Source: Cercis canadensis (Eukaryota; Streptophyta; Magnoliopsida; Fabales; Fabaceae). From it: a stretch of DNA of 64,000 nucleotides. Numbering within the stretch: the first letter of the stretch is position 1; every line of letters begins with the position of its first letter. The position numbers and the translations under genes are program-made. Shown piece after piece: positions 12,841-24,329 of the stretch. Location: positions 733,845-797,844 of the forward strand of contig QAOA01007551.1 of assembly GCA_003255065.1 (NCBI GenBank), read 5' to 3'. The notes beneath the pieces were generated by a model. That model searched no databases, had not been told where the DNA came from, and was given only the letters and a program-made list of their open reading frames with translations.

Positions 12841-13289
12841 TAGTAAATAATAAAAATAGGTGATGCTTGGTGTGTCATTTTTATGCCTTGTTAGAAAGTT
12901 AAAATAATGCATTCTTAAGTTTTTTTTTTTTTTTTATTTGCTGCTATTGTTTCAAGTTGATTTCACTGTTGTCTTGGTCCTTTTGCTTAGCTGTTCTAGC
13001 AAGTTTTCTAGACCATTGATATGTCTTTGCTCTTGGCTATATTTGGAGGCTATTGTTGGGCATAAAAGTTGGTCTAGTTGCTTGGTATTATGTGATTTGG
13101 GGTTATGAATGAATGATCTTAAGGTATCATATTGATTTCCTTTTGGTGAGTATGTTGTTTATTTCTAAGATATGCATTTTTGTCTTGTGATTGATGGTTG
13201 CTGAGGAGTTGTTTTACTTTGCTATTTTGGCTAAGTCGTGAGACCATTTTGGCTCAATTTTATGGTTGTGCTTGGGAAATTTTGCAGCT

Positions 13290-13770
13290 GTCAGACAGCT
13301 CTGGCAGCAGTCGATTTTCTTTTTCTAGACGGAGTTTCAAGGCTCCGAATTAAGTGATATTGGTCTCATTAGAACTGTAAAATGTGTGTCTTCAATGTGT
13401 GTAATTTTCAGATTTTTTCATTGTCTCATATACTCCCAGTTCGAATTCAAAGTTGGCTGTTTTTCTGCTTCACCAGTCCTGTTGATTGTCTCTGGCATCA
13501 GTCAATGTTTTTCTTACAACCTGAGCTACAAGGCTCCATTTCACGTGATTTTTGTTTCGTTAGAATTATGAAACATGTATCTTTCTTGTGTCAAAATATC
13601 AAAGAAAAATTCTCTCTCCTGTTCCCAATTTTTATTTAAATTTTGTCACTATTTTCTGCACTGTCACATCTTGGACACTTATCACTTGTTTGCTTCTACC
13701 TTGAGCTAGGGACATCCAAATTGCATGTTGTCAAATGCATTAGAATCATACCACTCATAGCTTTGCTTTT
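13290..13770. repeat. three diverged units of about 180 bp inside the solo LTR
   Basis: Three successive stretches share a pattern: 'AAGGCTCC..TTAAGTGAT or TTCACGTGATTT', then '(T)TAGAA(C/T)TxTxAAA', then a CT-rich segment. They look like degenerate tandem units of the LTR itself. Confidence 0.45.
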
Positions 13771-14717
13771 ATGTAAACCTTTTTCATAAATTCGGGACAC
13801 TCATTTCCAGAATTTGATATAAAATTGCATCATGTTTGGGCTTACTTTGGTTTCTCATATCTTTCTCTTGTCTAATTTTCCAAATATGATTTCCTTACTA
13901 TTTATGTAAATGAATAGGACATGTATATTCTTCTCTTGTAAAAGATTTAAATTGTTGATTATTTATTTTTATTTTCATGAATACATTTGGCTAACTCATG
14001 TTTTCCTTTGAGTATTTCTCTTCACACTTTGATTTGTGGTTAGAGACTTTGACAAGTGAAAGAATGAGAGATAAGGAAATTTATCAAAGTGTTTGTTTGA
14101 TTTTATGTTTTCCCCCATTTGAATTTTGAACATTGTACGCCCCTCTCCCTATTCTCGAATAGTATTGTAATTTGTAAAACCATACATTTGCATAACATTT
14201 AGATATTATGGTTTGGGTTTACAAAATTCATAGGCCTTTTGTCTATCATGGAACGATAAGACCGACTCGGTCCTATATGGGATGGGTCTCTTTTATTTGA
14301 CTTAGACAAAGATAAATGCCACCCCGACGGGCACAATATGTGTCGAATGGGTGGAAGGATTTTGAACCCTTTAGAATACATGCATGTCATATTTATTTTC
14401 TGTCATTGATTAGTGAATGTAACTCTTTTTTAAGAATAAATAAAGCACATTCTTGGTCACATCTTGTCTTATTCTTTACAATAGCTAATTTAGGGTAACC
14501 GTCTTTAGACAGATATTGTGGGGTGCCTAACACCTTCCTCACACATATATAGACTCCTTAACCAATATTTGGTATGCATATCTTTAAAAATAATAAAAAA
14601 AGAAGGGTTTCCAATTGTACTATATTTTCTAAAACAATTGGTAGCGACTCCTGTTTTTCTTAAATTCGGTCGACCATTCGCATCGCGGCTACCCCTTGAG
14701 TACGTTGTGACAATAAG

Positions 14718-15180
14718 CACTATATATCTTGTCTTTTTCCATATCTCAATCCCCTTCTGCATGATGTTGGTATGGTTTGTTTATATAATTTCTTACTTAA
14801 TAAAATTGTAGTGTATTTACCAAGAAAGAAAAACTTAATATATAATTAAAAAGGGAAGAACAAAGAAACACCTTGATATGCTTTATGCATTAGGATCCTC
14901 AATTCACGCCTTAGGAGTGAACAATGATCATGTCATGTTAATTTAATTTTAGTTCTCCATTTAAATAAAAGTAAATCAATTTGTAAGAGGACATCCTAGT
15001 GGTTGAGTACTTGGTACTTAATAGTAGAGATACCATATTCAAATCACATTGAGAGCATTGGTGAAGAAGGATTTTAGGAGGGGATAGACTACTCACTGTT
15101 GTGTAGCCTCCACTAGACCAAAAATAAAAAAAGCAAATAAACCATATAGTGAGTGCACTAGTACTTGGCAATTAGAATTG
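14718..15180. other. intergenic, no gene seen
   Basis: AT-rich sequence between the solo LTR and the left copy of the tandem duplication. No coding potential, repeat end or RNA gene was recognised. Confidence 0.5.
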
Positions 15181-16381
15181 AAAATGATAGCTACATAATG
15201 TCTATTTAGATTCATAATTATGAGTCATGGTATAAGTTTTCTCATACGAACTGAAAGAGAAAAAAAAAAGTTTTAGTAGGATCTTATTAGCTACGTACAC
15301 TTAAACAATGTGCAAATAAAATGACTCATCAAAATTTCTTGATATTTCTTGTTTTGAATGTCATGAGTTTGAAAAATGTCCTAATAAAATTTGTTTGGCA
15401 CTGAAATGCTCCATGACTTCTAACTTTTTTTGCTTGCATATCCATGTTGGGTTAGAGAGTAGAGCTCCCTCCATTTTGCTAGGGCTTTTATGTCATCCCC
15501 TCTCATCCCTAGAGAACCGAAAATAATGTATGGTTTCTCTTTTGTGTTTATGCTTTTCTTCTTATTTTCTGTCAATCAATTCTATTGATCTTTGATGAAA
15601 CTAGTTGCTAGTTTTGAGCTTGAACAAGAAAAGAAGGAGCTTTGAGTGTGAGAATATCCCAAAAGAACCTTGCTAAGGCTCTACTTTGTTTTTATCTAAA
15701 CAAATGGCTCACGAATAAAGCTTATTGTTTGAGAACATGAAGGTGAAGCATATGTTGAGCTTAATTATTAGAGTTTTGAGACATTGTTAACATTTCACAA
15801 TCAATTAAGGTTTGCTTAGGTTTAGCAATACACTGTCTTTTTTGCGTTGTTTCAAGCAGACCAAGTATGTTAGAGTTTTGAAAAAGGAAAGGTGCTTACC
15901 AATAATAGAAACAAGGTTCATCACCACGCTAGCGTACTTAACCACTTGCTCAAGAGTCATGGGAGCAAGCTAAGAGTGAGCCAAAATAATCATCAAGAGT
16001 CTAAAGAGTAGAGAGTGAATATATGAGACAAGACCTAGAGAATAACGTACTAAGTAAGATGAAAAAAAAATACTTCTCTTAGCCTCAAGGGTGATATGGT
16101 CTTTTTCATTGTAGTGGAATATATGATACTAACACAAGTCAACAAAAAAACAATGGATAGACGTAAGTGGGATGTTAGGGCTACATATTATGTTATGACA
16201 ATGAGAGCCCAATTAGGAAAGAACTCATATGAGAATAGGTAGGATTTTGACCATTAATGGGCAAAATATAGATTCAAATGGCAGGATTAATGACAAACAT
16301 TGCTTCCCTAATTGCAAATATGCACCACCAAATTTGATTTTCCAAAAGAGTAAGAGTAATAATAGGTATAGGTGGCATTCT
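15180..16381 (+). repeat. left copy of an old direct duplication
   Basis: It aligns by eye with 27,840-29,090. Shared anchors include 'AAGTTTTAG(T/G)AGGATCTTATTAGCT', 'AATGACTCATCAAAATTTCT', 'GTCATGAGTT' and 'CAATCAATTCTATTG(A/G)TCTTTGATGA'. The last is 'TTGACCATTAAT(T/G)GGCAA'. The copies are clearly diverged with small indels. This copy lacks the TRIM present in the right copy but is interrupted by the CACTA-type element that starts at 16,382. A remainder follows at about 27,779-27,830. Confidence 0.75.
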
Positions 16382-16680
16382 AACTAAAAGAAAACACGCG
16401 ATTTCTCACGAAATTCTTGTGGATTAGCATTCAATAGGAATTTCTCATGAAAAAATTTTCAACGAGAAAATCTGTGAGAAAATTGAAATTTTGATAGAAT
16501 TTTCTCAAGAAAATTTTTTCTGTGAGAATTGCTCACGGAATTTCTCACAAAAAAACTTTTTCGCAAGAAAATTTTGTGAAAAACGAAACACATTATTTCA
16601 CTAAAGTTAAAATTAGGGTTTTCAAATTTCTCCTAAAACTTTTCCGCTAGAAAATTCTGTGAGAAAACTACATCTTATCT
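16382..16680 (+). repeat. left TIR and subterminal repeat array of the outer CACTA-type element
   Basis: A dense set of direct and inverted short motifs is present (TTTCTCACGAAAT, GAGAAAATCTGTGAGAAAA, TTGCTCACGGAATTTCTCAC), as expected for CACTA subterminal transposase-binding sites. The same motif family is found at both ends of the inner CACTA (23,861-27,210), so the two belong to related families. Confidence 0.75.
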
Positions 16681-17147
16681 CCCTCACACAGTCATCCATC
16701 CATTTGTAAATAGCTCCCATTTTCCCTCTCTTCTCTCCCCCTTCTTGGTCCCCCTTACCTCCACCGTTCTAAGTGGCGCACCGGAGGATTTGCGGCGGTC
16801 CACTTGCGATGGCAACTTATCAGTTTACTTCTCCCCTTTTTTGCGTCTTAGTACACATTGAGATAAGAAGAATTTCCTCTTTGTTTATGCATTTTTCTTC
16901 TTGAATTTGTAGTTAATTTACATATGACTTTTGATGTATGATGTTTTAGGTGAATGTTTCTTAGTTTAGATGTTATTAGGGTAGTTTTGAATGTGGACAA
17001 AATTTGGGGGTTAATGCATGAATTGAAAATGTGAAATTGGAAGTGATTTTGTTGATTTTTGGTGAAATTGAATTAGGGCTTTTGTCAGGAAATATGTTTA
17101 GAATGATTCTGGTATTTGTTTGGATTTTTTTTATGGTATATGATTTA
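16681..17147 (+). other. internal segment of the outer CACTA-type element, origin unclear
   Basis: Between the subterminal repeats and the AUG1 exon remnant lies 0.47 kb. It begins with a CT-rich, 5'-UTR-like stretch (CCTTACCTCCACCGTTC) and an ATG at about 16,809, and is followed by T-rich, intron-like sequence. It could be a second captured fragment or the AUG1 intron. I cannot assign it. Confidence 0.35.
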
Positions 17148-17180
17148 TTACAATTTTGGGAGGTAGCTATATGTGAGGGT
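17148..17180 (+). pseudogene. AUG1/HAUS1-like exon remnant, part 1 (before the LTR insertion)
   Basis: The last codons before the LTR element read ...VAICEG, and after the element the same frame continues QMKNWNTN (23,652 onward). Together these resemble the PCESQMENWKTN stretch I recall from plant augmin subunit 1. The LTR insertion therefore sits inside an exon, with AGGGT duplicated on both sides. The left part of the exon is poorly conserved. Confidence 0.55.
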
Positions 17181-18630
17181 TGTAGACACTGGTTTCTTTC
17201 CAAATAACAGAAACAAAATAAAAAATATATATAATAGTTGAGGGATAAAAGAAAAGAGACGTGGGTTAATGTGTCACATGCATGAGTTTCAGTTTTTTTT
17301 AAGTGGACAGTTTAAGTTAGAGACGTGAGAGAGGAGGGCAGAACAGTTAGCAAAGAGTGGGAGATGGGGTAGAAGAGTTATACATAGAGAGGGAGACGTG
17401 AGCTGATAGAGGGAGACATGGGGGTGAAGATTAGCANGAGAAAAAAAGAGAGCAGCAAGTGAAATAGAGAAAACAGAGACCAGGAGCAAGACAGAGAAGG
17501 AGAGCACCAGCGATAGAGCAAGTAGGAATTGAAAGGAGCAAGCAAGAGCAGAAAACAGAGACCTAAAGAACCAGATACAGCACCAGACAAAAAAGCAGAG
17601 CAAAGAGCAGCATAGAGAGATAGAGAGCCGAAGAAAGATAGAGGAAAGACAAAGACAGCACCAATAAAGAGAACAAAAAGGAAAAGAAACAGAAAGAAAG
17701 ATTAGAAACAAGGAGCATACGAGGTTTTGTTTTGTTCTGTGACTCATTTGAAATTCTTATGGCATCTAACTACTACTTTGTATATTTGCAATTTTCTGTT
17801 TTGTTCATTGTTGGTCATTCCCCATGAATAACAGAGAGAGAGAAGCTAATGAGGTTCTTTGATTTATTTGGCTCTCTTTTATCCAATGGTCATGTTAAAA
17901 GTTTCGGGTAATATGTAGAAAGTATTTGGTGCAAACCTTTGTACCCCAAAGAGAGAGAGATATCCATGCAGAGAGAGAAACAGAATTCTAGAGAGAGAAA
18001 CAGAATTTTAGAGAGAGAATCAGAGAAGAAGACTAAGTTCAAAATAAATAAGGACTAAGTGAAATCCAAAATGGAGAAAAATTAAAGTTTTCACCTTAGG
18101 ATTTGCTACCTAGAGAATGACTGAAGTTTTCCTTTTGGAATGAAGTTTCCATGGCTGTATTTCTGTCCATTGCTGCGTTTCTAGTTAGGCTGGAGTTTTC
18201 ACTTCATAATTTTGTTTAATTAGTTTATTTGGGTTTTAAAAAAGGGAGTGCTGATTTTGTTTATTTTCGTTGGGTCAGATTGCATATCTTGGGTTTGGGT
18301 ATTGGTTCTTTTTTTAGTTGAGCCTTTTGTTTTGTTTTTATGATCAGATTAGTTACCTTTTGATATATAGGCCATTATTTGCTTTTGAGTTAAAATGTTG
18401 GTAAATTAGACTCATTTCTGAATTGGGCTTTATGAGTTAAATTTGATGGGTCAATTTTTTTATTTTTACATATCTCTTATTCCTTTTATTATTATTTTTT
18501 TTTTTTTTAGTTTGGATTTGGGTTTAAAATTTAGTATGCATTTTTTTTAGCTCATTTAGATTAGACCTTTATTTTTATTTTAGGATTAGATATTTTTATT
18601 TATTTATGTTAATTTTCGTTTTTTTTTTAA
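17181..18630 (-). repeat. left LTR (visible part) of the inserted Tat-like element
   Basis: It aligns almost base for base with 21,255-22,776. It begins TGTAGACACTGGTTTC, passes through AG-rich repeats (GAGAGAGAAACAGAATT at about 17,975-18,030) and T-rich tracts, and runs into the assembly gap. It needs roughly another 870 bases to match the right LTR, more than the 493 N given, so the gap length is probably nominal. Confidence 0.9.
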
Positions 18631-19123
18631 NNNNNNNNNNNNNNNNNNNNNNNNNNNNNNNNNNNNNNNNNNNNNNNNNNNNNNNNNNNNNNNNNNNNNN
18701 NNNNNNNNNNNNNNNNNNNNNNNNNNNNNNNNNNNNNNNNNNNNNNNNNNNNNNNNNNNNNNNNNNNNNNNNNNNNNNNNNNNNNNNNNNNNNNNNNNNN
18801 NNNNNNNNNNNNNNNNNNNNNNNNNNNNNNNNNNNNNNNNNNNNNNNNNNNNNNNNNNNNNNNNNNNNNNNNNNNNNNNNNNNNNNNNNNNNNNNNNNNN
18901 NNNNNNNNNNNNNNNNNNNNNNNNNNNNNNNNNNNNNNNNNNNNNNNNNNNNNNNNNNNNNNNNNNNNNNNNNNNNNNNNNNNNNNNNNNNNNNNNNNNN
19001 NNNNNNNNNNNNNNNNNNNNNNNNNNNNNNNNNNNNNNNNNNNNNNNNNNNNNNNNNNNNNNNNNNNNNNNNNNNNNNNNNNNNNNNNNNNNNNNNNNNN
19101 NNNNNNNNNNNNNNNNNNNNNNN
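18631..19123. other. assembly gap (493 N)
   Basis: A run of undetermined bases. It hides the junction between the left LTR and the internal region of the inserted element, including any polypurine tract. Confidence 0.98.
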
Positions 19124-20190
19124 ATTCAGATATTTCAACATAATTTTGGATAGAGATGGTTGGTTGGTTAGTTAGTAGCACCATTTAGTGACTAAAACAA
19201 TCACATGTGAAGGGATTAGAATATTTGTTTTGACCTCTTTTGAGGATATTTGAATAGTTGAACATTAAATGCTTTAACTTGAAGATTTGAGATTGATGGG
19301 GTGAGTTTACGAGGAGGGTATGAATTAATTAACCCTTAATCAAATTTTAATTGGAAAAAAAATTGGTTAATCTTGAAGCCTACCTCAATTGCTCGATAGT
19401 TTCTAAAATTATACAAGACAAAAAGGAATTGAAAAGAAAAGGAGAAATTATCTTTTTTGTTGAGAGAATTTAATTTTGATTTATTGATAGTTTACATAAT
19501 TAATGAATCATGTTATATCATTACTATATTAAACTAATAAAAAGCTCTTTCTCTGCGAGTAAGGTCATTTATATTCATATTATTCGCTCTATTTCTTCTT
19601 TCTTTTATTGCTTTTTTTTCTCTCTTTTTTTATAGGTTTGTTTTCTCTATTTTATTATCATCCCGTACATTGTATAGAATTGTAGCTAATATATTCTAAA
19701 GTCTATTAAAAAAATTCTATTAGAAATGAAATATGTTAATAACTTTAAGGACGTTATACTCTCTTATTAACTGTTTATCTATAAACTTTTAGACTGATAC
19801 TATTCAGAAATGTAAATTTTGGGCAAAAATAATCATTGATGTATGCACATGTTTTTAATGATTGTTAACCTCTGAGGGAAATCAAAGGTTGAAAAAATAA
19901 AGTAGAAGAGAAGGAAACCAATATATTCAATGATTGTTAACGGCTGAGGGAAGGATAGAAGAAGCTCAGTGTTAAAGCTTTTGTACAGGTTTCTGTTCCC
20001 AAAGGGCTCGGATATTGACGATGCCCGAGTTGATGAGGTCGGTCCAAATCGAGGTCGGTATGCTTCCGGGGTTGATTGTTCGATGGTTACCTGAAACGCG
20101 GTCCGGTGTTTTATTTCCGGGCTCCGAAGGTTAAGTCAGTATAGTTTGAGCTTAACAGTGTAATATTTCAAAAAGCCAGCCCTTAACCTT
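19124..20190. mobile_element. non-coding internal region of the inserted LTR element
   Basis: It is AT-rich to about 19,960, then abruptly more GC-rich (GGGCTCGGATATTGACGATG onward). Two diverged copies of ATGATTGTTAAC..CTGAGGGAA lie at about 19,857 and 19,929. No gag-pol signal was found. Confidence 0.5.
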
Positions 20191-20635
20191 CGAGTGTCAG
20201 GGGCTATTTATAGGAAAACAAACCTGAGCATTATGCTTCACCCAGGATGGGTTATTGGATCGCCCATAACAATAACGGGTGACCCAAAGCCTTATCTGCT
20301 TTATTGGGCCGATGCTTCTTCTGGGCCTGGCATGTTTTATTGGGCCCTGGAACAGGTCCACCACACTTGCCCCTCAAGAGCTCGGAGAGTTATTTGATCT
20401 CCGAGCTATAGGTCGGTATAAAAAAGACTTCTTGCCGTCGTCTTTTCGTCTCCTGGCTGGTTACGCGTACATTTATTATTGACATTTCCAATACGGGGGT
20501 AATGATGGCCGCTGGCAATCGCGTGCCTCGAGGCGGGAAGTCTGCTGCGGATATGACGTTTGCACTTCCCGAGTTTGCTACGGCGTTCCCCTGACCGTTA
20601 GATCTTATGAGATGTGGACGGATAGATAGCGATGT

Positions 20636-20665
20636 CTGTTAGTATAAATAGTGAATCTTCTGATT
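20636..20665 (+). promoter_or_regulatory. possible TATA box for the antisense-type ORF
   Basis: TATAAATAG at about 20,643 lies about 125 bases upstream of the ORF that starts at 20,766-20,847, inside a GC-richer segment unlike the flanking LTR. It is consistent with a promoter for the ORF opposite to the element's own transcription. This is inference only. Confidence 0.4.
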
Positions 20666-20765
20666 TTGCCCAAGTTTTTGGAAAGAAGTTTTGAGATTTT
20701 GGCTAGGTCGGAGAGTATTAGAGTGAACTTCTAAAGACTCACGCTTTGTTAAGCTAAAGCTCGTT

Positions 20766-21254
20766 TTGCAAGAAGAGGTAGATTTTGGCTACCCAATCTT
20801 TCCCCGCTCTAAATCCTCGCCTGGTGAGTTGTTTTTCTTTCACAAAATGGGATCTTCAGGAAAAGATAATCTAGAATGCTTTAGGGGGAATGGTGCTGGG
20901 GTTTCTTCTTCTCAACCGTCTGTTCCTTTTTTTGCTAGCTTCCCGATTAGAACCACTAAATCCTCTATTCGCCCTAGGGATATAGAGAACTTGAAAAATA
21001 ATTTTCCAGAGATAGACTGGAACTGCCACCATTTTGACTTAGAAGCCTCCCCTAGGGAGTCGCCGGTTTGTGAGAACTGCCCACAAAATAATTTTTTTTG
21101 TTTTTAACCTGGCGTATATGGATAGGGCTAGAGCCGAGCTGCCTTTGACTGAGTTTGAAATGGAGTTTTTCCGAACAATAAATGCCGCTCCTTCACAACT
21201 TCATTCTAACGGGTGGGGATTTCTTCGCGCCTTTCAGAATATGTGTGTGCTGCT
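20766..21254 (+). mobile_element. ORF of the 'putative gypsy type transposon' kind in the LTR element (fossil)
   Basis: The reading frames here include ELPLTEFEMEFFRTINAAPS followed by QLHSNGWGFLRAFQNMC. This is the same motif (LPxTxFxxxFLxxxxxAPSQLxPNxWxFLRAF) as in the antisense ORF of the left Tat element. Relative to the inferred orientation of this LTR element it is antisense too. It is incomplete and treated as a relic. Confidence 0.6.
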
Positions 21255-23646
21255 TGTAGACACTAGTTTCTTTCCAAATAACAGAAACAAAATAAAAAAT
21301 ATATATAATAGTTGAGGGATAAAAGAAAAGAGACGTGGGTTAATGTGTCACATGCATGAGTTTCAGTTTTTTTTTAAGTGGACAGTTTAAGTTAGAGACG
21401 TGAGAGAGAGGGGCAGAACAGTTAGCAAAGAGTGGGAGATGGGGTAGAAGAGTTATACATAGAGAGGGAGACGTGAGCTGGTAGAGGAAGACATGTGGGT
21501 GAAGATTAGCAATATAAAAGGAGAGAAGCAGCAGAAAAAATAGAGAGACAGAAACCAGAACCAGCAGGCACAGAAAAAAGAGAGAGCAGAGGAAAAAAAT
21601 AGAGCAGCAAGTGAAATAGAGAAAACAGAGACCAGGAGCAAGACAGAGAAGGAGAGCACCAGCGATAGAGCAAGTAGGAATCGAAAGGAGCAAGCAAGAG
21701 CAGAAAACAGAGACTTAAAGAACCAGATACAGCAGCAGACAAAAAAGCAGAGCAAAAAGCAGCATGGAGAGATAGAGAGCCGAAGAAAAATAGAGGAAAG
21801 ACAAAGACAGCACCAATAAAGAGAACAAAAAGGAAAAGAAACAGAAAGAAAGATTAGAAACAAGGAGCATACGAGGTTTTGTTTTGTTCTGTGACTCATT
21901 TGAAATTCTTATGGCATCTAACTACTACTTTGTATATTTGCAATTTTCTGTTTTGTTCATTGTTGGTCATTCCCCATGAATAACAGAGAGAGAGAAGCTA
22001 ATGGGGTTCTTTGATTTATTTGGCTCTCTTTTATCCAATGGTCATGTTAAAAGTTTTGGGTAATATGTAGAAAGTATTTGGTGCAAACCTTTGTACCCCA
22101 AAGAGAGAGAGATATCCATGCAGAGAGAGAAACAGAATTCTAGAGAGAGAAACAGAATTTTAGAGAGAGAATCAGAGAAGAAGACTAAGTTCAAAATAAA
22201 TAAAGACTAAGTGAAATCCAAAATGGAGAAAAATTAAAGTTTTCACCTTAGGATTTGCTACCTAGAGAATGACTGGAGTTTTCCTTTTGGAATGAAGTTT
22301 CCATGGCTGCATTTCTGTCCATTGATGCGTTTCTAGTTAGGTTGGAGTTTTCACTTCATAATTTTGTTTAATTAGTTTATTTGGGTTTTAAAAAAGGGAG
22401 TGCTGATTTTGTTTATTTTCGTTGGGTCAGATTGCATATCTTGGGTTTGGGTATTGGTTCTTTTTTTTAGTTGAGCCTTTTGTTTTGTTTTTATGATCAG
22501 ACTAGTTACCTTTTGATATATAGGCCATTATTTGCTTTTGAGTTAAAATGTTGGTAAATTAGACTCATTTCTGAATTGGGCTTTATGAGTTAAATTTGAT
22601 GGGTCAATCTTTTTTTATTTTACATATCTCTTATTCCTTTTATTATTTTTTTTTTAGTTTGGATTTGGGTTTAAAATTTAGTATGCATTTTTTTTAGCTC
22701 ATTTAGATTAGACCTTTATTTTTATTTTAGAATTAGATATTTTTATTTATTTATGTTAATTTTCGTTTTTTTTTTAATTTTAATTTATTTGTTTTCATTT
22801 ATAGATTCTTTTATTTATTTATTTGTTTATTTATTTTAATTTTAATTTTAATTTTTTTTAATTTATTTGTTTATTTTACTTTTTTATTTTTTTTCTCTCT
22901 CTCTTCTATTTAAATGGTTTAATTAAAATAAAATTAGAAGTAAATTCATTTTTTAAACATATATCATGCATTTTTATATAGTTTAGTTTAAATTGTACGA
23001 TTAGTATCCATATGCCCCTTACTTATTAAGGGATGTATAAGAGCGACTTACCCCCATAGGGGTGGCTCTCTTATCTACCCGAGGTAAGGATAAGCGCCAC
23101 TTTGGAAACCGAGAAGCGTGGGAACAAAGTGGAAGGATTAGGACGCGATTAGATTCATGCATAGCACAATTTTTTATTTGAAAATTTTGAATTCCTTTTA
23201 ATTTTAATTTCAAAAAAATAATAAAAATAATAATAATAAAAATAAAAATTCATTTTGAATCATTGCGAACTACGCGGACTTTGATCCCTAATTAGGGTAC
23301 GTAGGCATTCGAGGGTGACGAATCAAGTTCTGTTTTAAATAATCACCTATTTTTCTTTTAGGGATAAAATAAATACAATTAGGCCATGATTTAATTTGCA
23401 CAATTAATTTTCGGTAACCGTCGTTTAGACGGGTGTTATAGGGTGCCTAACACCTTCCCTATACACAATTAGACTCCCGAACCCTCTCTGGTTTGCAGAC
23501 ATATTTTTTAGAAATTAAAGGGTTTTCCAATTGTTCCCCAGATTTTTAATACAATTGGTGGCGACTCCAGAGTTTTCATTTCGAAAACTAAATCTCTTTT
23601 TATTTAAGTCATCCTCGTTATAGCGACCTTCGGGTATGTTATGACA
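21255..23646 (-). repeat. right LTR of the inserted Tat-like element (2.39 kb, complete)
   Basis: It runs from TGTAGACACTAG to GTTATGACA. About 70-80 bases before its right end lies CAATTGGTGGCGACTCC, a block shared with the LTRs at 8,892 and 11,587. It includes GGTAACCGTCGTTTAGACG and GGGTGCCTAACACCTTCCC. It is followed at once by the TSD AGGGT. Confidence 0.9.
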
Positions 23647-23651
23647 AGGGT

Positions 23652-23783
23652 CAAATGAAAAATTGGAACACAAACTAAGACTTGCATGGGGTTTTGGTTG
23701 AAATGACAAAGCATAGAAAGGAACTAGAGAAGCAAACTAAGTCCATCCTTAATACTCTGAGGAGCTACCAAGACTTGCCTCTG
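23652..23783 (+). pseudogene. AUG1/HAUS1-like exon remnant, part 2 (augmin subunit 1)
   Basis: The translation reads QMKNWNTN, then a stop, then HGVLVEMTKHRKELEKQT and KSILNTLRSYQDLP in the same frame. I recall the C-terminal part of plant augmin subunit 1 as ..QMENWKTN..LVEMAEHRKELEKQTK..LDTLRSYQDLPPDKALAALAIEDKK. About 35 residues normally between NWKTN and LVEM are missing and a stop codon sits at the junction. The donor after DLP is also degraded. Augmin is the gamma-tubulin-recruiting complex that nucleates microtubules from existing ones. This copy cannot be a working gene and is a captured, decayed fragment. It lies directly after the LTR element and 77 bases before the inner CACTA. 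Confidence 0.75.
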
Positions 23784-24329
23784 ATATTTCATATTTCAAT
23801 TTATTCTTATACTGCAAAATGTTCTGGAGCATTTTATGTTTTATGTTTTATTTATTCTAACACTACAAGAAAATTGCAGTTTTCTCACGGAACAAATTCG
23901 TGAGAAATGATGAAAAAGTCTGTAAGAAACAGTGTTCTCACAAACTTTCTCACAGACATACAGGCGAGAGAAAAACCCGTGTGACAAAAGCATTTTCAAG
24001 GACAATTTGGTTCGTGATAAATTTCTCACGAAATTTCTTACGGATAAATATTTGTTACGCTAAGAAAATCTCACGTGAAAGTCGTGGACTTTCTCACAGA
24101 CGTTCCGTGAGAAATTTTCTCACTGATAGATTTCCATGAGAAAATTTGTGAGAAAAATATTTCTAAATAATTTTTTTATTTATGAATTTTTTTCTAAAAT
24201 AACAATTTATTTTTCTAAACATATAATTAAATTAATAAACAAAATAAATAAAATATAACTAAATTTTACTAATAAAAAAATGTTATACAATAAAAAAAAA
24301 ATACAACAAGATCATAATCAGCAGCACTA

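Larger units (their letters stand above)
11587..14712 (-). mobile_element. solo LTR, about 3.1 kb, Tat-like, with 5-bp TSD
   Basis: It begins TGTAGACAT and ends TTGTGACA, the same terminal pattern as the LTR pair at 17,181-23,646. The conserved block GGTAACCGTCTTTAGACAG, GGGTGCCTAACACCTTCC and CAATTGGTAGCGACTCC lies near the right end. A 5-bp target duplication ATAAG is present on both sides (11,582-11,586 and 14,713-14,717). No coding domain lies inside, so it is a solo LTR formed by LTR-LTR recombination. The strand is given as minus because the left Tat element places the TGTCA end first. It is well diverged from the pair, so it is older or of another subfamily. Confidence 0.85.
17181..23646 (-). 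mobile_element. Tat-like LTR element with both LTRs and TSD, internal region short, broken
   Basis: A fossil LTR element. The left LTR starts at 17,181 and its far end is hidden by the assembly gap. The right LTR spans 21,255-23,646. Both start TGTAGACACT and the right one ends GTTATGACA. The target duplication AGGGT is present at 17,176-17,180 and 23,647-23,651. Only about 2.1 kb of internal sequence is visible, with no gag, RT or integrase. It holds one ORF of the 'putative gypsy type' kind. By a hand count over about 1.45 kb the LTRs differ by roughly 1-1.5%, apart from one length difference of about 75 bp, which suggests a recent insertion. Orientation is inferred from the homologous 3' LTR at 8,892. 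It inserted into the AUG1 fragment. Confidence 0.85.

Noticed and set aside
17289-17747. Minus-strand Ser/Leu/Phe-rich ORF, repeated at 21,340-21,899
   Set aside because: It is the antisense of the AG-rich tract in the two LTR copies. The composition explains the open frame, and no domain is present.
18596-19184. Long ORFs across the assembly gap
   Set aside because: They consist of undetermined residues from the N run and carry no information.
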